A stretch of 64,000 bases of DNA, taken from positions 806,001-870,000 of the forward strand of contig CAUWAG010000007.1 in NCBI GenBank assembly GCA_963556695.1, given 5' to 3'. The notes under the pieces were generated by a model, which had not been told where the DNA came from, did not search any database, and saw nothing but the letters and a program-made list of their open reading frames with translations. This DNA comes from Anthostomella pinea. Its lineage: Eukaryota; Ascomycota; Sordariomycetes; Xylariales; Xylariaceae. A program made the position numbers and the translations under genes. Positions 44,441-56,885 of the stretch are shown here, piece by piece (within the stretch, counting starts at the first letter, position 1; every line of letters starts with the position of its first letter).

Positions 44441-45848
44441 TCATTGGCAACTGCCTACCACCTCACCGTCGCCCTCGACGATGAAGTGCGCGTCGGTCGA
44501 CTTGTTGGCGTTGATCTCTTGCACGTCGTTCGGGCATGCACTCATCACCACTACAACGTCACGCTCTGCTTTCAATCTGATGTAGTCTCCATCTTTGCCT
44601 TTGGGCGCTTTGAATGCGAGATCTCCCTCGTCATCCCACGGGATATTCATGAACAGGTTCAGCGGCGCGGGCACGGCGTTGATGGTGACGTCTGCACCAA
44701 CGCCCCTTGCGCCCTTCAGACCCGCTCGCTCGTTCAGCTCTTTCAATGCCAGCACGAGGTTCTCAGCGCACGATCCATGTTTCTCCCAGTTGTCCATACC
44801 AAGGTTCTTGTAACGCATCGGGTCGCAGGCTGGGATGAGTGTGTCGTGGATACCAGGCGAGGTGTCCTCGACGACCGTGAGCATCGGCTCTCGAAGGTTC
44901 GAAACAAGCGTGTCGTTGATTTTGGGCCTCATATGCAGCGTTGCTGTCCGGGAGTGAGCCATGCTCAAGAACTCCATGGGTGGAGCGTCCGGCGCATTCT
45001 TCGCGTTGTAGGCTTGGTAGCCAGCATACAGCGTCCCACCATAACCCGACCCGGTGATTGCTGCGAGACCTGTGTAAGCGTAGTGAGTGCAGGAGTCCTG
45101 CATTGTGGAAGCTTACCACTCATACCGCCAGCTCCGACAGGTGTCTTGGAGAAGTCTTGCAGTTGCTCAATGTATGACTTGCTTGGGTCTCTTTCATGCT
45201 GCCCTGTCGTCAACCAGGCGTTCGTCAGCACCATCTTGTTCTACTCACCTTCTTTGCGAACATCGATACCGTATCGCTAGCCGACTTCGGGACGTAGGAG
45301 CTGAAACTCTGACCAGAAGGGAAGTACGAGGACCATGTCCTCGAGTCCTTTTGCTGCTGCGTCTCCTTTTGCGGCGTGTCACCTTTCTCCTCGCCCGAAA
45401 ATCCAAGCGATGGGACGTAAGAGCTCCAGGTGCTCTTCTGCGGCGTCGCGTTCTTTGCATCTTTGCCAGCTTCCTCACAACCTTCCAAGCCTTCTTGCGT
45501 CGCTTCCCCACAACCTTCCAAGCCTTCTTGCGTCGCTTCCTCTGCATCTTCTTGACTTGGCAGATCAGAGCCCTTGTTTTTCTTAGGTGTCGGCTTCGGC
45601 GCAGCCTTCTCTTCTTGCTTGGGCTCCTCCTTCTCCTCTGCCATGTCCTCTGCCTTGTCCTCTGTCTTCTGCTCCGGCTCCGGGTTCTGCTCGGTCGAAT
45701 CGCCCTTTTTTCCGTCTGGCTTCGGCAGTGCAAAGGCCCAAGTATCAATGACTTGTGTCCCAGATGTGTTGACGATCTTGATCGTCTGTCCAGCGGGAAC
45801 AAATGTTGCTACTCCATGCTTCGCTGGGATTACCTGCATTTCCGCCAT
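44441..45848 (-). CDS. DUF1989 (urea carboxylase-associated family) protein
   Basis: Three exons: 45848-45249, 45198-45117 and 45069-44441; total 1311 nt, 436 residues, frame preserved at both junctions. The start HGVATFVPAGQTIKIVNTSG, then QVIDTWAFALP, and the C-terminal MEFLSMAHSRTATLHMRPK, HGSCAENLVLALKELN, PAPLNLFMNIPWDDEG and VVVVMSACPNDVQEIN mark the DUF1989 fold, linked in bacteria to urea carboxylase and amine metabolism. About 220 residues are inserted between the first strand block and MEFLS. They include an acidic/Lys-rich stretch, a tandem EATQEGLEGC repeat and two WSSYxPS motifs. The fungal function is unknown. Confidence 0.9.
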
Positions 45849-46841
45849 TGTGGTCTTGAGGTGCTCGGCTGATGCTTTGACAACGTTTCGATAGGTTTCA
45901 GTGGGATTGCGGTCGCGATACCCGTGCCAAACCTCACAGATGAGAGAGGGAACTGAACAGGAAATCCACGACCAGATGAAAGAGGGGTTGATCGCTCACC
46001 ACGCACCTTACGAGTCACGAACAGCCACTAGCGTTTGACATACAGGTGTCTAGGATGGTAATGGCTAGTGGTTCTACGTGTATCTGCAATGGTAATATGT
46101 AGAACTTTACGCGACGGGAACTTTTTATATGTAGGAACGTTTTCGTTAAGAGGTAGTTATGCATTATTAGCATAACATTACTTACGACTTTACTTTAAAG
46201 GTATCCCGAGTGTGCTAATGCCACTGTTTATACAGATCCCTCACAAGGACCATGACGCCGGTAACGATGATGTCATAGGAGTAAGAAGCCGTCACAATCA
46301 TGTCATTTACGCCTCAGACGTCACCGCTGGGCTGCATATCGGATATCCCGGGCAAAGAGAACCTCACATGTTCTGCTGGTCAGCACCGAAGAAGCTCATT
46401 GCGGGCATCTGAATTACGATTGGTCGGTTGGCGTTTCTGGGGATGAGGTGCCCCGCGGACAATAACATGGACCATGGTCTCTCCCCGGAATCCCCGGAAA
46501 CCTGTGGTAGCATTCCAGTCACCTGGGCAGGCACATTTGAGCGGAAGAACTTAAAAACACTTTCTGATCAGCTGTCCTCACCCTCCCGCGCACCATTAGC
46601 AAGATTTCGAGTCGGTGGAAAGTATAAAGCCACCCAACCACTGATAAAGCGTGTATCCAAACCATATACGGTCTAACGACGCAATAGGTGCAGCCACATC
46701 GAACCTTAACCCCACCTTCATCCGGCGTCCAGCTTATTTATGGTCTTCTCCGGTTCTTGGATATAGACGGGAAATAGAAAATCCCCAGTCTTCGCTGGTT
46801 TCATATACATACAAAGTCGGCGATATAGAACGTTCATCAAG
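45849..46841. other. Divergent intergenic region
   Basis: About 1 kb between the DUF1989 gene and the sugar transporter gene, probably containing both promoters. A moderately AT-rich patch lies at 46080-46210. No gene seen. Confidence 0.4.
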
Positions 46842-48839
46842 ATGGTGGGTTTTAGCAACCATATTCATTTCGATGAACACGACCCAAGCAAGTCGGAGAA
46901 GAACAGCCATGTCCGGCAAGCCGACGAACCACTCGACTACTCACCATTGCGACGGGTGACCGGGCGGTCCTTCGCAATGGCGACGCTTGTTTCTATGGGA
47001 GGATTGATTTTCGGGTAATGTGCACCCGACCAGAGTCCCCTAAGTGACGACTAACGAGAAAGTCCAGATACGATACAGGTCAGATCTCCGGATTCTTGGA
47101 GATGCCCGACTTCCTGAGAAGGTTCGGCGAGCCTCAACCGGACGGGTCCTACGGCTTCAGCAACGTCCGACAGGGCCTCATCGTGGGCTTGCTGTCGATC
47201 GGCACTCTGATCGGTGCTCTCGTCGCCGCGCCCGTTGCCGACAAGATCGGTCGACGGTGGTCGGTGTGTCTCTGGTCCATCGTCGTCTCGGTCGGCTTCG
47301 TGGTCCAAGTCTCGGCTGTCAATGTCTGGGAACAGATCATGATCGGTCGCTTCATAGCCGGCTGGGGCGTCGGCGCCCTCAGTCTGCTCGTGCCGATGTA
47401 CCAAGCTGAGACGGCACCCCCTTGGATTCGTGGAGCCCTGGTTTGTACTTACCAGTTGTTCATCACCCTTGGCATCTTCCTGGCGGCTTGCTTCAACTAC
47501 GGAACCTACTCCCACCAGCGGGACAGCTCGGCCTCGTGGCGTATAGTCATCGGACTGGGCTGGCTCTGGACCTTGATCCTTGGTCTGGGCATCCTCCTGT
47601 TCAGCGAGACGCCACGGTTTGACTATCGGAGGGGCCGTATAGAGGCCGCTAGAGTGACGCTCCAGAGGGTGTATGGTGCCCCGAGGAATCACCATGCTAT
47701 CCACACCCAGATGGAGGAAATCGCGAGCAAACTTCGCGCTGAATCACAAGTGAAGCAAGGCGCGATCGGCGGCGCCATTGAGATGTTTCGTGCTCCTCGC
47801 ATGACCTATCGGATAATGCTGGGGGTCGTGTTGCAAATGTTCCAACAGCTCACTGGCGCGAATTTTTTCTTCTATTACGGTAAGATTTTGAATGACCCTC
47901 ACCGTAACCAGCTGTATGCGAGTCCAATCTTATCAAACGCTAGGTACTTCGATTTTTGCGTCGGTGAACATCAGTTCCTTCATCACGCAGCTGATCTTGA
48001 ACGGTATCAATTTTGGCAGCACGTTTTTGGGTCTGGTCTTGGTTGAGCGTGCCGGCAGACGTCTGTCGCTAATAATTGGATCAATCTGGAGTACGTTTTC
48101 CCTGGGGAGCCGAACTACAATATCGCCGCTAACGTCTGTGGTAGTGACCATCTGCTTCTTGGTCTTTGCTTCTGTGGGTCACTTTATGCTCGACAGGGAC
48201 ATGCCGGCCAACACACCAACTGCGGGCATTATCTTGATCGTCTTCGCGGCGCTCTTCATCGTAGGCTACGCCACGACGTGGGGACCAATGGTGTGGACGA
48301 TTATAGCTGAGATATACCCCTCGCGATACCGGGCCAGAGCGATGTAAGTGCTTTCAGGCGTCGTGTGGTTTTCCTTCCGGCCGTTCTTTACTGACTCCTC
48401 TAAAAGGGCCATTGCAACGGCATCCAATTGGCTGTGGAACTTCCTCATCGCTTTCTTTACGCCCTTTATTACCTCTGCCATAGACTTCCGCTACGGATAT
48501 GTGTTCGCAGCTTGCAATCTCGTTGCCGGCGTCATCGTGTATCTCTTCGTCATCGAAGGACAAGGTCGCACTCTGGGTATGTATAAGCACACCATCCACC
48601 AGTCGGCTTTAAGTAGGCATGTTAACACACTCGCAGAGGAGATCGATACCATGTATATCGAGCATGTCAGCCCTCGAGCTTCAGCAAAGTGGGTTCCGCC
48701 TCAGCCCGAGGAGATCACACGCCTTCGCCGGGAGGCAGGTACGGAGGTATCGGACACCGCGGTGGAGGAAGGGAGCAGCTCGATCGGGGATCTCAGGGAG
48801 CAACCGAAGACTGAGGGACACCATGCCGAGAATGCATGA
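46842..48839 (+). CDS. MFS hexose transporter, RCO3-like
   Basis: Six exons: 46842-47014, 47068-47879, 47944-48090, 48145-48343, 48407-48576 and 48637-48839. All introns are GT-AG (53-64 nt), and the sum is 1704 nt (567 residues). The MFS sugar-porter signatures are clear: [16 protein letters not shown] at the first junction, GRR in [35 protein letters not shown]-like [21 protein letters not shown] and PSRYRARAM. Twelve membrane segments are expected. [10 protein letters not shown] and the overall match suggest the RCO3/high-affinity glucose transporter-sensor group; the exact sugar is not known. The start gives [14 protein letters not shown] and a short polar N-terminus. Confidence 0.93.
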
Positions 48840-49642
48840 GCAGGATCCTCCGCGACATTGGACTGTTACTGCTTCTGAGTCTGGTTTCTCCTGATTGGTT
48901 TCCACGTTTTCTAGGAAGTTTGGACACGAGCGATTCGATCCAGCCATGAATTTACCGAAGCGTAACTGAGTGTGGTTGGCTAATCAATATTTCATATTCG
49001 GAATTCATTGCTGGTGTCAACTCTTGAGGTGGTCATGAAGCCCGGCCTGGGCGGGCCGGCCGTGATCAGGTACGCCGTCTATTTTCAGTCACCAAAGATA
49101 ATACTTTGCACTTGTTCTCCTTCCGATACGCGTGCAAAGAACTCATTGAAGACACTATAAGCTGAGGTAGTTCGACTGGGATAGTGATGGCACCTTGGTT
49201 GACTTCATAATTGGAATCGCCCGCTGCTGTTTACCCCGCGGGGGACTGCTGGTTTTCAGGGGCAGGTGGGGAATTAATATTGGAATCCCAAGTTCCAACA
49301 CAAACTCGGGGAGCTTCCCTTCTACGCCATAGTCGGCTCTACTGATGTCATATGGTTTTCCGAACGCTTTCGAATGCTCGGCCGGCTTTAAAGGACTCGG
49401 ACTTCGGAAAAAATCGTTGCTCAAGCGCATGAGTGCTTGAACGTTATCGAGACACATCTTACAGGCTTTACCGAGGCCTGCTCGGCGAGGACCCGGGGGC
49501 TATGAAGGGGACATGGAGATACCCTAGTAGCGCATTGACTACGATCGTGAAGTTGCAGCGAAGATCTTTCCTTCCATTTGGCCATCAGCCTTGACGCAGC
49601 GTACTGAAATTTCAAGGCACTTGAAGCAATGTATCATGGGAT
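48840..49642. other. Intergenic between convergent genes
   Basis: About 800 bp without a supported gene; includes a GGCCTGGGCGGGCCGGCC GC-rich palindromic patch near 49042-49061. Confidence 0.4.
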
Positions 49643-51586
49643 CTATGAGATTCTGATCTTGAACACCAGAGCCTGATTATCCAGGTTAAAGCCGCTCGCA
49701 TGGCTGTAAGGCAACGCGCCACTATTCATAAATCCGCCCTGGGTTATGAAGTCGTTATCGCTCAGACTGAAGACGAAGAACTCGCCGTCGGGCGCCTTTG
49801 GGTCGACGGGAACCATGCCGAGGGATTCCCACTTCTCGTTCTGCCGCCTGGCGTCAGCCGCATTGTTTGAATACACGGATCGCATGGGCCTTACAAGCAG
49901 GTATTGGTCCTGATCACCTCCGTTCTGGAGACCGAACCGGTTCAGCTGCAAGTTCACATTGAAGTCCAAGAAGCCGCAATAAGTAGCCGCCACGATGTCC
50001 TCCCCCAGAACGCCATCCGCACTGGCAACAGCGCATTCGGCACAGTCGTAGTCTCCTGCGGTCTTCACATCCGTCGCAGCTGATATGTCGAAGACGTCGA
50101 TCTGGCGGTAGAGAGATAGCGATTCGTCCTGGCCATGCCCGGCGCCGGAGTCTCGCGACAGGATGAAGAATTGCCCATTGTCGAGGGCGAGGACTTCGGA
50201 CTGGGCCGCGATCTTGGGGTTCTTCGACGGCTTGGCGGTCGGGTCGTTGTACTGGGGCAGTGGCACGAACCATTCGCCGGCGTAGACGGGTGAAAGCCTG
50301 TCGGACACGTCGTATTTGAGGAAGCGCGTGTACCGCTGAGTGTGCTTGTCAAGGCCCTGAAGAACGGTTCAGCTAGGAGAGCGATGCCCCAAGGGAGATT
50401 ATCACTTACACCCTCCTGAACGGTTGCGGCCTGGAGCAGGACGTATAAGGATTTCCCGTCCGCGGAGCCAGTCAGACCCTCGAAACCTATACATTCGACA
50501 TCAGTTAGTAATGATCGTCTTGCATAAAGGGGCGTCAATTTTCAAGAGCTGCTTGCCATGGTTGTTATCACGGCCTGAGTCTGGGTCCCCGGGAATCACG
50601 TCATTGCCTTCGCCGTTATCGACATAGCGAGGTGGGCTGTCCGCCGAGAATGAGATGGTCCCATTCCGCATTGGTAAGATCGCGGCAGGGGGCGATATAG
50701 CAGCAAGCATCTTGCCGTCAGCAGCGAAAAGGTCTGGATGTTGTTAGCAATGCCCGGGGCAAGGGAGCAGAACCTGGGGTGGCTTACATATGTATGGTCC
50801 ATATTCATCAGAAACCCAGAACGTGCCGTCATCATTGACGTAAAGCCCTTCGCTATCGACGGGGATTATTTTCCCTCCAGGCCCCTCGCCGCCGAAGCCA
50901 TCGCCGGTGTAAGTCGCGACGGGCAGATCGGGGAACCCGGGGAATGAAAGATGTCCTGTCGCATCTCCATCCAGGCCCGTGCATGGCGTACCATCTGGAC
51001 CCGAGAACTTGATCGTGTCCAGGTAGTTAAAGTACAAGTTGGGGCCACTTGGACTTTCAACGGTTGCGTCGGATTGGGGAGTGAAGGTAATGCTGAATTT
51101 GTGAACTCGGGGGTTGAAGTTCAAGGTCCCCTCAGTATTCCTGACGTTGAGATTAGCTTGCAGCACATGGCACCCGTGAAGGCTTCATTGTTGTGCCAAT
51201 TTCGACAGATGAACGAGAAGCATTGCTTCATCAAAAGTAGCGGACGCAAATCCTATGTGAAAATATGCAACTTCGGTGACATCAAAACCATCCCAAAACA
51301 GGTAAACTTACCAGCCTCTATCTGGCAGAGCCCAAAGGATACCAGAGTAGCTTCCGTTAGGGCGCTTCTCCCACGCTCCCTGCTCCAAGTGAAGCGAAGA
51401 TCCCAGGCCCCCAAGCGTGTCGCCAAACTTATCGACCGCATCCGACACAACGTACCCATAACCAGCCAATTCCTCATACGCGTAGCTCCTGCCGTTGCAC
51501 ATGGTGCTGTTCACACTTTGAACGGTGCTGTTTGATCGGCTATGTATGCTGGCACCATAAACACTGGCGGCGAGGGCCACCGTCAA
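49643..51586 (-). CDS. Phytase-like esterase family protein (5' end unresolved)
   Basis: Exons: up to 51312, 51140-50788, 50733-50557, 50486-50410 and 50356-49643. Junction codons all keep the frame and restore family motifs: LPDRGWNTEGTLNFNPRVH, VSDEYGPYIYLFAADGKM, NNHGFEGLTGSADGKSLYVL and LDKHTQRYTRFLKYDV. These mark the 'esterase-like activity of phytase' family (Pfam Phytase-like), usually secreted beta-propellers. The third intron has a GC donor (GCAAGC at 50556) with a TACTAAC branch site. The first exon begins with a hydrophobic RLTVALAASVYGAS segment but has only TTG at the expected start and a stop just upstream, so the true first exon is unclear. A LINE fragment lies 150 bp upstream. 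Confidence 0.85.
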
Positions 51587-51732
51587 ACGAATAGATGCCG
51601 TAACCGGAGTTCAGGGCAGCAGTGGACCAGATACGGCGAGCACCAGATATGAGTATCGATGCAGTGTGATAATCCGAAGAATCGAGCGACCTGGGACGAC
51701 TTGGGAACGCGGAAGTTGGAGATGTCGAGAAA

Positions 51733-52243
51733 TTGATTGATTGATTGATTGGATTTAACGTGGGGGGTAGCTCCTCAGTAGTGCAAACCACGCCTCCCAG
51801 AGCCTCTGTATCGCAGGGTTGTGGAGGTCTCAAGATAATAAGTACAGTCAGTCCCGCTCACGGGCCCATCCCCGTTGTTGCGGCGGTATGATCTTGGGAT
51901 CATCTATCTTGTCCTTCAGGAAAAGCTATCTATCAGGGGCAGATTATTGAAAAGAACTTGCTCTTCTCTACGAATTTTGCCCATTCTGTGCTCCTCTCCC
52001 CTAAGTATTGTAAACAAGCTGCCCTAAGCGAATGCCTAGGCAGTAGCCGATTTTTCCCCAGTCTTTTACAAAAGAAAATGTGTTGTGGTGTTTTTTTCTC
52101 ACCACAGTTGCAGTGATCATTCGAGTCTGTGTGCCCAAAGCGTTCATGGTAGCTGGCAAAGTCGCCATGTCCAGATCTGGCCGCTAGAAGTCTGTGTAAA
52201 GTACTTCTCTTAAAAGATATAAGGTCTCTTTCAGTTACTGCAT
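51733..52243 (-). mobile_element. 5'-truncated Tad-like LINE copy, 511 bp
   Basis: Nearly identical to 27160-27670, the 3' end of the full LINE, including its TTGA-repeat tail. A 15-bp target duplication, GGAGATGTCGAGAAA, lies at 51718-51732 and 52244-52258. 5' truncation is typical of LINE integration. It sits upstream of the phytase-like gene, probably in its promoter or leader. Confidence 0.93.
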
Positions 52244-52258
52244 GGAGATGTCGAGAAA

Positions 52259-53049
52259 GTTGGTCATGGTACACCGTACCCCTGTCCCTGTCCCGACCAA
52301 GGAGGGCCGACAGCCATTCAATAATACCACCCTCCATCAGCATCACACCGAGCCCAGTGCCCACGTTCCTGGGAACGGGTTCAAGCATGCCTCGCTTATC
52401 TCGCTCGATCGTCGGTCATGGTCAATAGTAGATGTGTACGCCACCGTTGAGCTGATCGTCCGAGGCGAGCAGGGGGTCTGCCTGATGAGGGAGGTCACGT
52501 CCTACATGGCCGGTATCCTATTGGCTGGATGCTGAACGGGAGCTGAGCGCTGTAGGTGGTTCAGGGGGGCAATAGCAATGAGATGATCTGGATAAGTACG
52601 GCAACTATAGCCGAATCCCGATCGTTACGACCACCCAACCTGGCCGATCAGACTGTTCTCTCAATACGGCGATTCTACCTTTGGGGGGACAAGGTTATCT
52701 GGATTGATGTGGTTACCATAGCCAATTCTAGACCATCATCCCCGCCTAGCCCGGTCAGTGTGACACTCAATGATCTATTTATATAGTCGTCTATCTATTT
52801 GCTTTATTCTTTCTTTCCCTCGCGATCAAACGGTTTCCAGGACCAGGGGACGTGAGGACCACGATTCATAGGGTGTTTACAGCTAGTCTCTAATCACTAT
52901 GTCCATTGCGTCCGGCGGTACCCTCTTTTCGATACATTTAAATGTCAACCATACATCCATCCACCTGAATTCAACTTTCTAGCCAAGGATCCACGCTCCC
53001 CACCGTCTGATCATATTAGACTCTCTCAATCCAGCATTTCCCTGCGACT
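52259..53049. other. Intergenic
   Basis: Host sequence between the LINE fragment and the next gene. No gene motif seen. Confidence 0.4.
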
Positions 53050-53640
53050 ATGGACAATCTCGCGCGCCTCTATCTCGCGCGCTTCCAGTCGGTAAGTAAC
53101 ATTCGCATTTTCTATCTCTGACTTTAACACCATCCCAGGCTCGTCTCATCTTCGATGTGGGCAAAGTGGAGAACGCGCTCGATATTCTGTTCGACATGCG
53201 ACTGCAGCCCGACATAAACATGATCATCCGCTGTCTCGTCAACCTCGCCATCGGCCGATGTCGACAATCGCCCCGTGTACCCGACGCCGTCATAATCATT
53301 CGAGAAAGCTGGGTCCTTTCGCAGGAGGCGGCAATCATCCAGCCATCGCAAACTTCGAGAACATCGAGACGGAGATTCTGCGCACTATGCTCTATGAGGA
53401 GACTGCGCAATCCAACGCCCCTGCGGCCGTCGAGAAGCCCGTCGAGGAGCCTGGCCGTGGAGGCTCATCCGGCGCGGATGACAACACCCCGATCATACCT
53501 TTCGCTCTAGAGGGGATGTACACCTTCGTGGCAGGCTACCTAAACATTCCTCGCAAGGACTTTGACGTCGAGTACCGCAAGTTCAAGGAAATCCAGCGCA
53601 CTGGCGCCGAAATGGCCTCTTCTTGTAAGCCTGTTACGGT
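53050..53640 (+). pseudogene. 5' part of an unknown gene, split by nested transposons
   Basis: Exon 1 (53050-53091, MDNLARLYLARFQS) joins 53139 onward over a 47-nt intron, giving ARLIFDVGKVENALDILFD. A second 50-nt intron (about 53276-53325) restores GGNHPAIANFENIETEILRT. The frame then runs through LEGMYTFVAGYLNIPRKDFD and ends EMASS, where the solo LTR starts. Read across the removed LTR the frame stays open for about 28 more codons (SQLYHTLDKHTGISTLDLVG). I do not recognise the family. The gene must be non-functional, or spliced around the insertion, which begins 7 bases after a GTAAGC that could be a donor. Confidence 0.55.
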
Positions 53641-53645
53641 ATTAC

Positions 53646-56600
53646 CAAGGGTCAAATCAATTACACGCTAGTCCACTGGTGTACACGCTAGTGGAGCACT
53701 TTGGCGTACATCCACTGGAGCTGAAGGGGTCATCCATTACATTCAAGGCTTAGTGTAATTGACGTAATGGACGAGTGTATGACAGTGGATGAAATATGGG
53801 CTCTGATTGGTCCAAAAATCTAAGAGCCCCGTTTTTTACAAAAAAAAAATCCCGAGCTTCCTATAGGATCTGAACGTAGCCTTTTCCGCAAGGCAAACTT
53901 TGCGCTACCATACCACTATACCAAGATGATGCGCATTTAATCAAGAGTTGGGCATTATATCACTGGTAGAAACATTGACATATGATTTCAACCACCTAGC
54001 TAGCTAGCATGCAAATTCTGAATGCAGCCACTAAATGGCACAAACAACATTCAGACCACGCAAACCACTCCAAAGCAGGCAAATCATTCAGATTCACTCG
54101 AATACGACCCAACCACTCGAACTCACCTGTTCATTCAATTTTTTTGCCTCGAATTGCAAGCAGTACCCTCAGTACGCTTCACCATGGCCGGTACACCCGA
54201 ATCCTCGATACACGGTGGCTCCGAGCCTCCTAACGACGTCCCTTTGTCCGCAACCCCCTCGCCAGCACCCCAATCATCTCGACGAGAATCCCTCTGCCAC
54301 GGCATCTCTCAGGGCGACAAAGCCTTCCTTTTTGCGTGTTTTCGTGGCTACACGTGGGCTCAGTGGAAGCGAGGTCTCAACTCCTGGGCCTGGGATCACG
54401 GATATGACATCCAGAAGGGTAGGACCTTCAAATGGGTGTGCCAATACTGTATCACTCGCCGCAATCCCGTACCCGATTCTTTCATATCTGCAGGCCTTCA
54501 GAACGCCATACAGCACCTGTATCTAGTCGAATCGATCTCTGCCCCTGGGGGTGAAAAGACCAGATCCAAGGCACAATTACGAGCCGAAACAATTAACGAT
54601 ACGAGCCAACAACGGCTTCACCGATATCTCTCCGTCAACCCAGAGAACCCTCGAGACCAAGCAATAACCAATAGCATGCTGAAGAACTTCGATCGAGATA
54701 CCTTTCACCGCCTCCTTATGGAATGGATCGTCGAAGAGAACCTTCCTTTTGCTACTGTGAATCATCCCAAATTACGCCTTGCACACGAATACCTCAACCC
54801 GTGTATCACAGACCAAAGCGGGCACATCTCCTCGACCGGGCTACGCAAAAAAATCATACGCGAATTCCAACGGCACAAGGGAGCCATCATCGAGGCGTTG
54901 AGGGCTTCACCTGGCAAGATACACGTATCCTTTGATGGCTGGCGGTCAGGTAATCATCGCGCTTTGTATGGCGTAGTCGTCTTTTTCAGAGATGAATACA
55001 ACAAGCCTTGCAAGCTAGTTCTCGGCATCCCCGAGGTCTCCATTCGTCACACAGGTCAAAATATTGCCACGCAAATCGTCGAAGTCTTGAAGATGTTTGG
55101 TATTGACCATAAGATCGGCTTTCTTATTCTCGATAACGCTGCCAATATGGATACGGCATCAACCGAGATAGGGCTAGCCCTAGGCTTCGAGGGCAAGAAA
55201 CGACGTGGCCGGTGCTTCGGGCATCAGTTGAATCTCTCTGCCAAATCCTTATTGTTTGGTACTGATGTTGAAGCATTCGAAACAGAGATCAGCAAGGTCA
55301 AATCTCTTTCGGTTGCTGAACACGCGTTGTATCACCGATTAGGCCCTGTTGGCAAGGCTCACAACCTCGTCGTTGATATCTGGCGATCTGACCGCTTGTA
55401 TTACATCCTTCTTGACGTCCAACGGCAAGATGTCCTCGATTTCACAGTTCCTCACACCAGGGCACTGTGTGTCATCCTCGATAACGACACTAGATGGCTT
55501 TCACAGTTATATATGATCCGCCGTCTCATCAAGCTTCGCCCGTATCTCCCTCGAATGATAGCCCAATTTAATCAGGAATGGGAAGACCAACACAGATCCA
55601 AGAGGACTGGCCTCGTTAGTGGCAGGGCCATGGCAAGGCGGCCCCGAATCCTCAAAGAAGAGAATCATCTAAATGATCACGATTGGACCGTTCTTAAGCA
55701 CACTGCCGCTATCCTTACTGACTATGAACACACCGTGAAATTACTCGAAGGGGATGGTATGCAACGCAAGCGGAAAGGATGGACCGGTTCGTATGGTAAC
55801 ATCTGGGATGTTATCTTTGGATTTGAATTCCTTCTCGGCAAGCTTGTGGGTTATAAAATTACTGCTAATAAGCTTCCTGACAGTGAACACTTCGTAGCTA
55901 ACATCAACCTTGGTTGGATGAAGCTAGACGAATATTATCAAAAGCTCGACGAGACCCCCCTCTATTACGCGGCTATAGCCCTTCACCCCCGATTCCGATG
56001 GCACTGGTTCAAACAGAAATAGAATGATCGGCCCGAATGGATTCAGAAGGCAAAAGATTTGGTCCAAGAGCTGTGGGATACCGAATACCGTGATCTCGAG
56101 ATACAGAACACCCTTAATGACGACGAGCCTGCCCAAAAGCGCCGTAAAATCGATCTGAACCCTCTCGAGGAATTCATCCATCAACAAGCAAGCTCGGCCC
56201 CGATTTCACCCACTCTGGGAGACGAATACGAGATCTGGCAGTCTCACGAGACTGTGAATAACGCAATATTCGATCCTTTAGCCTACTGGCACGAACGACG
56301 TCACCAATACCCTCGTTTCTCACAAATGGCGCTTGACATCCTCACAGTTCAACCGATGTCTGCCGAATGTGAGAGGGTTTTTTCGGCAGCAGGGCGGATG
56401 ACGACTAGCCTTCGCGGCGCCCTAGATGCTATGATCATCAGTCTCTGCCAGGTACTGCGTTCGTGGCTACGAGCTGGTGTTATACACGAGTTAGACCCCG
56501 TATTGCTGTCACCCGACGAGAAGGATGAAATTGATTACGTCGAAAGGATGTCCTCTGACGAGCTCGCAAAGTGGGCAACTGCGTGGATAGCAGTTAGCGA

Positions 56601-56885
56601 AAGGACACGTGAAGCAGACGACAAAGAATACTGCTAGCAGTTGAACGAGAGGCTATTACACCCTTTCGGGCAAAGGGACAAATATTACGGCTTTAGCACG
56701 AATATGGGGGTGTCAGGGCCATCCCAGATGAGGAATTCAGCTTTACCACCAAAAATATGTACATCCACCATCAATTACATCCATTTGGGGCTTCAGTGGA
56801 CCACTATTTTGTGGATTTGGTGTAAATCCTTACATCCACGCGAATCCGTGGCTTCGTGGATGTAATGTAATTGATTTGGGCCCTG
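53646..56885 (+). mobile_element. hAT transposon, 3.24 kb
   Basis: Flanked by the 8-bp duplication GGTATTAC (53638-53645 and 56886-56893), the hAT hallmark. The ends are inverted repeats: CAAGGGTCAAATCAATTACA on the left, and the reversed right end differs at three positions of 20. The interior codes for a hAT transposase on the plus strand. A nearly complete copy. Confidence 0.95.
54184..56637 (+). pseudogene. hAT-family transposase with one nonsense codon
   Basis: One frame of about 817 codons from ATG 54184 (CACCATGG context; MAGTPESSIHGG), also open from 54022. It is broken only by TAG at 56020-56022, after RWHWFKQK; coding resumes at once with NDRPEWIQKAKDLV. TGG to TAG explains the stop. 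A BED-like zinc-binding start (WVCQYCITRR), the core ILDNAANMDTAS and GRCFGHQLNLSAK, and the C-terminal hATC dimerisation region (YPRFSQMALDILTVQPMSAE, then CERVFSAAGR) are present. It could be functional apart from the one stop. Confidence 0.92.

Noticed and set aside
45087..45872. A 261-codon plus-strand frame with hydrophobic Leu-rich runs
   Set aside because: Antisense to Lys/Glu-rich DUF1989 exons, which gives Leu/Phe-rich shadows.
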